Source of the DNA: Meira nashicola
Lineage: Eukaryota; Basidiomycota; Exobasidiomycetes; Exobasidiales; Brachybasidiaceae
DNA: 64,000 nucleotides
Assembly (NCBI GenBank): GCA_001600355.1
Contig: BCJU01000001.1
Span: 4,526,013-4,590,012, forward strand
Direction: 5' to 3'
Every line of letters begins with the position of its first letter. Positions within the stretch are counted from its first letter, which is position 1. The translations under genes were made by a program, and so were the position numbers. The notes beneath the pieces are model-generated. The model worked only from the letters and a program-made list of their open reading frames with translations, was not told the DNA's origin and made no database searches. This document shows positions 20,228-28,307 of the stretch, one piece after another.

Positions 20228-21673
20228 ATGTTTGTCTTCTTGTTTATCATACTCTTTCGCTCGTTAACATCCTTTGCAAGTTTATTACCACCTGGAGTCG
20301 AACCATCTGCAGGATGTACAGTTTGCAAATCAAGTTTAACATTCACCAATCCTGAAGCAGAGAAATTCTCGGTTGGAACGCAAATTCCACTTTTACCATT
20401 CAAAACTAAGCAATCTTGGTCAGGCAATATTGCAATCCCAGATACACCGACAGTAAAGAATGGAAGTTTATTCTTTTGGCTTTGGGGTAAAGATTCAATT
20501 AAACCAAGTCGCAATTTAATCATTTGGTTCAGTGGTGGTCCGGGTTGCGACTCCACCTCTGCGAGTACAACAGAAAATGGACCATTTCTACTCCAAAGTA
20601 CAAACGAAGGTCAAACTCGTCCAAATCCATTCAGTTGGACTTTAGCAGCTGATATACTTTATGTTAATTATCCAGTTGGAGTCGCATTCACAACAGGTCA
20701 ACGAAATTTCACAAATCAAGAAGAAATAAGTGAACAATTTATTTTATGGTTGGAAAACTTTTTTGAAATATTTACAGAGTTATCACATAAGAATTTATGG
20801 TTGATTGGAGAGAGTTATGCTGGAATATATTTACCTCACCTCATTCAAACCTACATGAAAAGAAGGCTAAACGGAGTCAATATGTTCAAAGGAGGAATGT
20901 TGATCGATCCATTCTTATCTACATATACCAATCAAATGCAGGTTCCACTTTATGACTTCTCTTTGGACAATAAAAAGACTCTCAATCTTACCCAAAGTGA
21001 TCTTAAACAAATCAAAAATGAATCAAATACATGTGGCTACAGTAAATTCCTCGATAAAAACCTACAATATCCTCCTAAAGGACGTTTGCAAACTCCAAAT
21101 ACAGATTGTGACGTACAAGACGTTTTCTTCAATATTGTTATGGATCAATCGGATACATTTAATATTTATAATATCAAAAAACCTGATCCATCAGTAACAG
21201 ATACCAATTTATCAATGACGAGGGATAAATTTTTGAATAATACTCAAGTACAAAAGTATATTCACGTTAAAGAGCCAGGAAAATACGTTCATTGTCAATC
21301 AGTATTCTTTGATGATACAGATCAAAGTTTACCAGTCGATCGAAAACCATCCTTCAAACATTCTTTACTAGCTCATGCAATAAAAGCAAGTAAAAGGTTT
21401 TTCATAATGCACGGTGATTTAGATGCACTTTTGCAAGCAAACGGAACAAGACTAGTTTTACAAAATTTAACATGGGAAGATAAACAAGGATTTTTTAAAC
21501 CACCTCGTCATCCATTAAAAGATTTATCAGGTAAAATAAGTGCAATTTCTACCGATGAAGAACGTGGATTGAGATATATCGAGGTTTTTAATGCTGGTCA
21601 TAGGCAGCCACAAGATCAACCTAGTTTCTCGCTAGCAGCTGTTTTAAATTTACTTGGAGAGAGGCCTTGGTAG
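20228..21673 (+). CDS. Secreted serine carboxypeptidase S10, copy 6
   Basis: Intronless, 481 residues, with a signal peptide (MFVFLFIILFRSLTSFAS) directly followed by LLPPGVEPSAGCTVC. Catalytic residues are Ser196 in the canonical GESYAG, Asp399 in GDLDAL and His458. Two binding-site changes stand out: the carboxylate-binding Asn of NGGPGC is Ser (SGGPGCDS), and the residue after the catalytic His is Arg (GHRQP) where most copies have Met. Together with copies 7 and 8 (GHKVP) it forms a subgroup with a basic residue here, which may favour different C-terminal residues. It ends LLGERPW, like copies 7 and 8. Confidence 0.92.
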   Translation: MFVFLFIILFRSLTSFASLLPPGVEPSAGCTVCKSSLTFTNPEAEKFSVGTQIPLLPFKTKQSWSGNIAIPDTPTVKNGSLFFWLWGKDSIKPSRNLIIWFSGGPGCDSTSASTTENGPFLLQSTNEGQTRPNPFSWTLAADILYVNYPVGVAFTTGQRNFTNQEEISEQFILWLENFFEIFTELSHKNLWLIGESYAGIYLPHLIQTYMKRRLNGVNMFKGGMLIDPFLSTYTNQMQVPLYDFSLDNKKTLNLTQSDLKQIKNESNTCGYSKFLDKNLQYPPKGRLQTPNTDCDVQDVFFNIVMDQSDTFNIYNIKKPDPSVTDTNLSMTRDKFLNNTQVQKYIHVKEPGKYVHCQSVFFDDTDQSLPVDRKPSFKHSLLAHAIKASKRFFIMHGDLDALLQANGTRLVLQNLTWEDKQGFFKPPRHPLKDLSGKISAISTDEERGLRYIEVFNAGHRQPQDQPSFSLAAVLNLLGERPW

Positions 21674-21741
21674 CAGTGAATTGTACTTATAGTTTTTTAG
21701 GGGGTTTTACTCTGAATTTTATTTATAGTTGATTCTTAAAA

Positions 21742-21749
21742 CGGAACCG
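21742..21749. promoter_or_regulatory. CGG-AA-CCG site upstream of S10 copy 7
   Basis: About 257 bp upstream of the copy 7 start. Confidence 0.35.
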
Positions 21750-21826
21750 GAATAATTTGGATAAGCTGAAAATCCAAACAAAAACGGAGCGAGTAATCAA
21801 TGGGTGAACCCTTAGGAAATGAATGC

Positions 21827-21837
21827 AGCGGACCGCT
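21827..21837. promoter_or_regulatory. CGG-A-CCG palindrome upstream of S10 copy 7
   Basis: AGCGGACCGCT is a perfect 11-bp palindrome with a 1-bp gap, about 169 bp upstream of the start. Confidence 0.35.
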
Positions 21838-21932
21838 TTTTACTGATTCATAAAAAACATTCGAGAAAAAGCGGAAAGAGAAGTGATGTACGAATGACCA
21901 AATTAGCCACATCAATAAAATAAAAATAAACA

Positions 21933-21940
21933 TATATAAG
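21933..21940 (+). promoter_or_regulatory. TATA box of S10 copy 7
   Basis: TATATAAG, 66 bp before the ATG at 22006. Confidence 0.5.
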
Positions 21941-22005
21941 AAGCGGTATTTGAAATATTTTTGACATTGAACCCTCATCAAAACACTATTAATCTACCAT
22001 ATACG

Positions 22006-23466
22006 ATGCTCACATTTTCATTTTCCCTCGCTCACTTGTTTCTCACGCTTCTATTCTTATCATCATCTTTTGCGCGCAAAGCAGAAGAAGTAGAACCTTC
22101 TGCTGGATGTTCAAAATGCAAGAGTAGTTTAACGTTCAAGAATCCAAAAGCAGCAGAATTTGCGGTTGGAAATAATATTCCATTACTTCCATTTAAAACA
22201 AAGAATTCTTGGGCCGGAAACATTCAAGTGCCTGACACTCCAACATTAAAAAATGGAAGTTTATTTTTTTGGTTATGGGGTCAAGATTCGATTACACCTG
22301 GTGATGATTTGATTATTTGGCTAAATGGAGGGCCAGGTTGCAGTAGTATAGGCGGAATGTGTACAGAAAATGGTCCTTTTTTAATTCAAAGCAAGTTCGA
22401 AGGACCAACAAGAGTAAATCCTTATAGTTGGACAAAAGCAGCAAATATTTTATACGTTACTCATCCTTCCGGTGTTTCATTCACTACGGGAGAAAGAAGT
22501 TTTACAGGTGAAGAAGAAATAAGTGAACAATTTGTCTTATGGTTAAACGAATTCTTTAAAATCTTTACCGAATTATCAAATAAAAAGTTATGGTTTATCG
22601 GAGAATCGTATGCCGGTGTCTACTGGAGCTACATACATCAATATTACACGGCTAAACCACCAAATGGAATCAATAAATACGAAGGTGGTATGTTGATAGA
22701 TGCTATCATCACCTTTATAGACACTCAAACGGAATTGGGTGCATATTATTTTGCATTAAAGAATAATGATATCCTTAAACTTACGCAAGACGAATTGGCG
22801 CAAATAAAAAACCTTTCTGATACTTGTGGCAACAACGCATTCCTGGAAAAGAATTTACAGTATCCGGCAAAGTATAGATTGCCATCATTCAAAGATGAAT
22901 GTGACACAAAAGGTCTATTCTTTACCATTATGACGCAAAAAAATCCAACGTTTAATTATTATAATATCAGAAAACCAAATCCGACTGTTGTTGATAAAAA
23001 TGCTAAAATGTCAAGAGATATTTTCTTAAGCGATATAAACGTTCAAAAGTACATCAACGTTAGAGAACCAAAGCCATATATTCAGTGTCAAGATGTTTTT
23101 CCAAACGATGATACAGATTTAAGTTTACCTGTCGATCAAAATCCTTCATATGAAAATTCAATCTTAGCTCAAATGATTGAATCAAGTAAAAGGTTTTATA
23201 TGCTTCAAGGTGATTTAGATGCAATTGTGGTAGCAAATGGTACAAAGATTGGTCTTCAAAATTTAACTTGGAACGGTGGACAAGGTATTAAACAAATTCC
23301 AACGATTCCATTGAAAGATTTAGAAGGTAAACAACAAGCTTTAGCTTCAGATGAACGTGGTTTACGATTTATTGAAGTGAAAAATTCTGGTCATAAAGTT
23401 CCAATGGATCAACCAAGTTTTGCCCTTGCTGCTGTTTTGGCATTGCTTGGAAAGCGTAGTTGGTAA
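22006..23466 (+). CDS. Secreted serine carboxypeptidase S10, copy 7
   Basis: The frame can be extended upstream only to a TTG; the ATG at 22006 opens a signal peptide (MLTFSFSLAHLFLTLLFLSSSFA). The product has 486 residues and no introns. The common block VEPSAGCSKC begins at about residue 29. Catalytic residues are Ser201 (GESYAG), Asp405 (GDLDAI) and His463 (GHKVP); the oxyanion loop is NGGPGCSS. The Lys after the catalytic His is shared with the broken copy 8. Expected role: secreted C-terminal exopeptidase. Confidence 0.92.
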   Translation: MLTFSFSLAHLFLTLLFLSSSFARKAEEVEPSAGCSKCKSSLTFKNPKAAEFAVGNNIPLLPFKTKNSWAGNIQVPDTPTLKNGSLFFWLWGQDSITPGDDLIIWLNGGPGCSSIGGMCTENGPFLIQSKFEGPTRVNPYSWTKAANILYVTHPSGVSFTTGERSFTGEEEISEQFVLWLNEFFKIFTELSNKKLWFIGESYAGVYWSYIHQYYTAKPPNGINKYEGGMLIDAIITFIDTQTELGAYYFALKNNDILKLTQDELAQIKNLSDTCGNNAFLEKNLQYPAKYRLPSFKDECDTKGLFFTIMTQKNPTFNYYNIRKPNPTVVDKNAKMSRDIFLSDINVQKYINVREPKPYIQCQDVFPNDDTDLSLPVDQNPSYENSILAQMIESSKRFYMLQGDLDAIVVANGTKIGLQNLTWNGGQGIKQIPTIPLKDLEGKQQALASDERGLRFIEVKNSGHKVPMDQPSFALAAVLALLGKRSW

Positions 23467-23574
23467 TTTATATAATCTTATGAATCTCTGGACAATGACA
23501 TGATACTTAGGGCTTAATGACGTCTGAGGGGTTATACCCGGCTAAGTTATATTTATTGCAGAAAAATGAAGAAG

Positions 23575-23581
23575 CGGCCCG
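23575..23581. promoter_or_regulatory. CGG-C-CCG site upstream of S10 copy 8
   Basis: Inside GCGGCCCGC, 147 bp upstream of the start; the gap is 1 bp. Confidence 0.3.
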
Positions 23582-23727
23582 CACGTAGTCTATGCGCACC
23601 TCCGATTCAAATAATTTCATTCCACTCCCACCACCTACCCCCTATTGCGTCTTTTGCCAGGAGAACCCATAGATGAAATTGTTTCAAACAAAACAACTTC
23701 ATCACAACCACATCATTCTCTGAAAAG

Positions 23728-25188
23728 ATGTTTAGTAGCGTTTACTTTGTTTATTTAACGGCTATTTGGCTTTGCTTATGTTCTTGCCTTAATGCATGGC
23801 CTAATGTACTACCAGCAGGAGTTGAACCTTCAGCAGGTTGCAGTAAATGCGAATCAAGTTTAAAATTTTCTAATCCAGAAGCAAAAAAATATCAAGTTGG
23901 AAATCAAATTCCATTATTACCTTTTAAAACTAAAACATCTTGGGCAGGTAATATTCCAATTCCTGATACACCTACAGTAAAGAATGGAAGTTTATTCTTT
24001 TGGTTATGGGGTCAAGATTCAATTCAACCGAGTGAAAATTTAGCAATTTGGTTTAATGGAGGCCCGGGTTGCTCAAGCATTGGTGGACAAGTAACAGAGA
24101 ATGGTCCTTTTTTGATTCAAAGTTCAAACGAAGGTCCTACTAGACCTAATAAATATAGTTTCACTCTTGCTTCTGACATTGTTTATGTTGCTCATCCTGT
24201 TGGCGTTTCATTCACAACAGGTGAATTTGAAAACACAAATGAAGATCAAGTAAGTGAACAATTTGTCCTCTGGTTCAAGAATTTCTTAAAAGTGTTTCCA
24301 GAACTTGCAAAGAAGAATATTTATCTGCTAGGGGAGAGTTATGGAGGAACTTACATTGCCAAGATTCATTCAAAGATGGTCTCTGCAGGCTTTACAACGT
24401 ATAAAGCCGGTATGATGATCGATCCAGTGTTCACCGATGGTATCACACAAAGACAATTACCTGTTTATGAATTTTCAGTAACGAATCGAAATATCCTGAA
24501 TCTTACCGATTCAGATTTAGCAACAATTAAAAAAGAATCAGATAAATGTGATTATACTTTCTTTACCGATCAAAATCTACATTATCCAGCTAAAGGTAGA
24601 CTTCCTGCACCTAAGCCAGGTTGTAATCTAAGAGATGTGATGGAAGATATCGTTTATAATAAATCGGATACATTCAATGTTTATAATATCAAAAAACCAA
24701 ATCCTTCAGTAGTGGATGAGAATGCAACAATGTCAAGAGATATATTCTTAAACAATACAGCAGTTCAAAATTATATTCACGTTGAACAACCTGGTGAATA
24801 TGTTCATTGTAGAACAGTATTCCCTGATGACAAAGATGCTAGTGGTCCTATCGATAGAACGCCTTCTTTCAATCATTCTTTATTAGCTCAAATAATCGAA
24901 TCAAGTAATCAATTTTATCTTTTAAATGGTCGTTTAGATGCAATCCTTAAAACAAATGGAACAAAATTAGCCCTTCAAAATCTTACTTAGAATAAATTTC
25001 AAGGATTCCTTAAACCTCCTTCAACAATTTTGACAGATTTAGAAGGTAAACAACAAGCAATTGCAACAGATATCGAACGTGGTTTACGTTATATTGAAGT
25101 TTTCGATTCAGGTCATAAAGTACCACAAGATCAACCTTCATTTGCATTAAAGACTCTTTTGGTTTTAATGGGAAAGCGTAAATGGTGA
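23728..25188 (+). pseudogene. Serine carboxypeptidase S10, copy 8, broken by a TAG codon
   Basis: The frame starts with a signal peptide (MFSSVYFVYLTAIWLCLCSC) and GVEPSAGCSKC and continues as a normal S10 protein, with Ser204 (GESYGG) and Asp404 (GRLDAI). Codon 421 (24988-24990) is TAG exactly where every other copy has the Trp of NLTW. This is a one-base TGG-to-TAG change. The frame stays open for 65 more codons to TGA at 25186, including the His region GHKVPQDQPSFAL and the LMGKRKW ending. A protein ending at TAG lacks the catalytic His (codon 463) and should be inactive. The rest looks undamaged, so the loss is recent, or this is one allele, or there is readthrough or a sequencing error. 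Confidence 0.82.
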
Positions 25189-25259
25189 CTTCTTTTTAGT
25201 GCTACAGATGTGATTTATACTTATTTATAATATACAAAAAAATAATGCGATGTTTTATC

Positions 25260-26552
25260 TTATCTTGCTGATACATCTAGAGGAATCGTCCAAACGGCGA
25301 TTGCTAAACTTGAAAAAGGTAAAATCGTGAGTGCAAGTCGAAGACCAATTAAACCAGAAACATTACCGATCAAAACTGGACCACCGAAAAAGCCAACTTG
25401 TTGAGCAAGTGAAATTTTTGCGACTGAAATTGCTTGTTTATCAGGTGAAAAGCTACTCAAAAAAGCCATTGAAAGTGGAGTGATATTTGCTAAACCAATC
25501 GCAGCAAATATTAAAGAAGCAAGAAATGCATTTTGTTCATTCAAAGCAAGTCCAACAAACATTGCAATGCTTGCCAATAGACTTCCCCATAACATGACAG
25601 CTTTTAAGCCAATTCTTCTTGCTGCCCATGTACCTGCGAATCTTGCAACTGTCATTCCGATCGAATAAGCAAAAGCAGCAGAATTTGCAACAGCAAAAGA
25701 CGTATCCAGATTTTGTCTTAAATATATTCCAGCCCATTCAGAAAGTGAACCTTCACATAAAGAACTAAAAAAGCCAACAGCAGCAAGAATCATAATCTTG
25801 GTTCGAATCGTTTGACGAGATGTGGCTTGATTAGGGAGATTGTTGTGTACTTCATCGTTTGTTGTGTTATTTTCATCTTCATCGAAACTTAATTGACCAG
25901 AAAGACGAACGATGGGAAAGTGTATCAAATAAATGACAGCAAGAGTGCTCAACATTCCAATCACACGTAAATCAAATGGAACGGCTAAACGAGTTAAAAG
26001 CGTTCCCAACCCACTACCAATCAATTGTCCACCACTAAATAGTCCATGAAAGAAAGGAGCATCAGCACGACCTGTGATTGCACCAAGAATTACGATTTGA
26101 ACATTGATTGCAATATCGAAAAAGCTTGCTAAAATACCACTTGCTAATGTTGAAGCTCCAAATTGAGTTGGCGTTCGAGACAGATTTGATAATCCAACTA
26201 CACTCACAACGCAAGAACCAATCAAAGGTGTTAATAAATTAGATCGTAATAATGCTGGAAATCGAGTCGCAATTGCTTGACCAATAAATGATCCTAAATC
26301 ATCAAATAATAACAACAATCCAAAATGACGATCACTAATATCCAAATTTTCCTTTGTTACTGGTATTTGACTGGAAAAGTGACCCCACATAATTCCAAAA
26401 AATGTAAACAAAGATGCACAAAGGATTGTCTTTTTCAGAATTTCGTCATTTCTGCGTGTATCTGCTGTATTATTCCTTATAGAACCATAATTCGTTTCAA
26501 CTTGATGATTCGCTTCCAAAAGCCGTTCATTTTCAGATTCTTGCTGAAGCAT
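25260..26552 (-). CDS. MFS transporter, 12 membrane helices
   Basis: 430 residues from the ATG at 26552; the longer frame begins only with TTG. About 12 hydrophobic helices are split by a charged central loop (LSFDEDENNTTNDEVHNN). The first half has GIMWGHFSSQIPVTKENL followed by GLLLLFDDLGSFIGQ, the arrangement found in the YbjJ-like and fucose-permease-like MFS groups that are common in bacteria. It lacks the PESPR and RxGRR motifs of sugar porters. It probably sits in the plasma membrane; the substrate is unknown. Its 3' end faces the end of the broken S10 copy 8, 71 bp away. A bacterial origin is possible but would need a tree. Confidence 0.78.
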   Translation of the reverse strand: MLQQESENERLLEANHQVETNYGSIRNNTADTRRNDEILKKTILCASLFTFFGIMWGHFSSQIPVTKENLDISDRHFGLLLLFDDLGSFIGQAIATRFPALLRSNLLTPLIGSCVVSVVGLSNLSRTPTQFGASTLASGILASFFDIAINVQIVILGAITGRADAPFFHGLFSGGQLIGSGLGTLLTRLAVPFDLRVIGMLSTLAVIYLIHFPIVRLSGQLSFDEDENNTTNDEVHNNLPNQATSRQTIRTKIMILAAVGFFSSLCEGSLSEWAGIYLRQNLDTSFAVANSAAFAYSIGMTVARFAGTWAARRIGLKAVMLWGSLLASIAMFVGLALNEQNAFLASLIFAAIGLANITPLSMAFLSSFSPDKQAISVAKISLAQQVGFFGGPVLIGNVSGLIGLRLALTILPFSSLAIAVWTIPLDVSAR

Positions 26553-28023
26553 GGCCAGCAATGATGTTTGTTAATGAAAGAGAAGATACGCCAACAAAAA
26601 ATGGGACAAAGCTAGTTTAGCTTCCCCGCTCAACGCTTGCAAAATGAAATTCTCCTCAAAATAGAACGCGTCCCCATTAGATTACGTAACTATTGCTCAT
26701 TATGATCATTTCATGTTTAGAAAAGGCCATCTGATCTATAATGATGGCAAAATTAGCTTGTTTCTTGACATCTTTCAATTCCAGTTAGCGTTCTATATTG
26801 TTTTTTTGCCACCTTTAAATACCATTTAGCGTTGTCGGATTTGTCATCTTGGATAACCACGTTCTCTCATTTAAGTCAAAGTTCGAGATCATTATCCGTG
26901 GTATATTTATATTTACGGTCTTACTTATACATAGTAGACAACAACATATACATCATCGAGGGACATCAATTTGCCAAGTCAAGATGGCACATGGTCAAAG
27001 ATTCGATAGGCTCGAACATCTTGGCAAAAGAGGAAGTACACGTGCGGTTTTTATCTATTCATATTCCCATAAGAATAAAATATACCATTCAAAATCAATT
27101 CATCTTCTCTATATGCACAGCATTTATGCATTTATTCTTTATGATCTTCCCGCATCGGCGATAGGCGGCAGTTTATGTGTGTATGTTTGAGAATCTACAA
27201 TTACATTCCCGGTCTTGGCATTGGATTTTTAGACTCCGTTGATTCTACGCATAATTAGAAAAGCCATGTGATAAGTCAAAATCCGGATACACTATATTCC
27301 TATTAACGGCCTGTCGTATGTACCATGTAAGTATGCATAGAAGGTTACACAGGTTTACAAGATCTTTTATTCTGATTTCTATTTTTTGTTTTTTTTTTTT
27401 TGGAATTGATCGTGTGTGTACAATTGTGGCGTACGCGCAGAGCCTTAAAAAGCTTTAATTGGTAGTATTTTAGCGTAAAGTTCACCTGCCAAAATCGATT
27501 TTTAGGTATGAGGTGCATATAAATTTCTTATACTGCTAAAATGCTTATTTTTTCATTTTAACCCTGTAAGGGACATGATAGTTGTCAAGTCTAAATCGAT
27601 GCATCAGCGAACGTGCAACTGCTTGGCGTGAGGTTTATCAGACAGTTTCCTAGGGTGGGGTAAGCAAAAAGTCTAGGGGAAAGAGAAATTGATTTGATTC
27701 AATTATGCGGATCCTAGACGCTAATTAAAAATTTTCATGGCCATCTTCAGCGGTTCAGAGGTATCCTTTCCTATTGTCAACGTGCATTAATTCATTTTCG
27801 GACCTGCATATAATTTCATTTCATTTCATTTTTTTAATCGAATTGATCTTCGAGACAGAGAAAGTTTCTTTATGAACTTTTTGTCGGCAAATGAATCGTA
27901 TCTGAAAAGAAGAAAATAACGTTTGCCTCATTTCATTTCATTATTTTTTTTGCCAACAAAAAATACCTTTTCCGCCTCTGCAGACGCCACAAAGAGTGAC
28001 GAAGTCCAATGCGACAATTGCGG

Positions 28024-28031
28024 CGGCACCG
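28024..28031. promoter_or_regulatory. CGG-CA-CCG site upstream of PHO89
   Basis: 284 bp upstream of the start, within a local GC-rich patch that could produce it by chance. Confidence 0.25.
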
Positions 28032-28193
28032 TGCGGCCATCAGGGAAAGGCGCCTGCAATGAAAGGAGTTGGAAAGGGAGGCACTTTCTCATTGAAAAAA
28101 AAGGAGAGAAAAGAAAATTCAATTTTTTTTAATTCAAAAAGGCGGAATGCTAGAGTTGCGGTCAAGAAATTAATCCAGGGACAAATTAAAAGA

Positions 28194-28201
28194 TATATAA
28201 A
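28194..28201 (+). promoter_or_regulatory. TATA box of PHO89
   Basis: TATATAAA, 114 bp before the ATG at 28308. Confidence 0.5.
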
Positions 28202-28307
28202 GAAGTCAATCTACAAAATTTACCGTTCCTTTTTTTTTATCTAACTTCAACAACAACAACTTCATCCTCCTCCTCTTCTTTCTTCCCCTTTTTACGGAGT
28301 TGAAAAG

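Larger units (their letters stand above)
26553..28307. other. 1.75-kb region upstream of PHO89
   Basis: Frames at 26832-27190 and 27923-28244 are not convincing genes. Contents: an E-box CACGTG at 27039-27044 (bound by Pho4-type factors in yeasts, but 1.27 kb from the gene), a GC-rich patch at about 27970-28080 with CGGCACCG at 28024, a TATA box, and a CAA/CTC-rich pyrimidine tract (28236-28290) just before the ATG. Confidence 0.5.

Noticed and set aside
6443..25188. S10 copies as Kex1-type Golgi processing enzymes
   Set aside because: None has the C-terminal membrane helix and acidic tail typical of Kex1; all look like secreted soluble enzymes.
26832..27190. Two overlapping frames of about 110 codons upstream of PHO89
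   Set aside because: Both begin in poor contexts and their composition looks like translated AT-rich spacer; no domain is seen.
27923..28244. Overlapping frames in a GC-rich patch with CDNCGG
   Set aside because: The zinc-finger-like look is a single CxxC; frames on both strands run through it because of local base composition.
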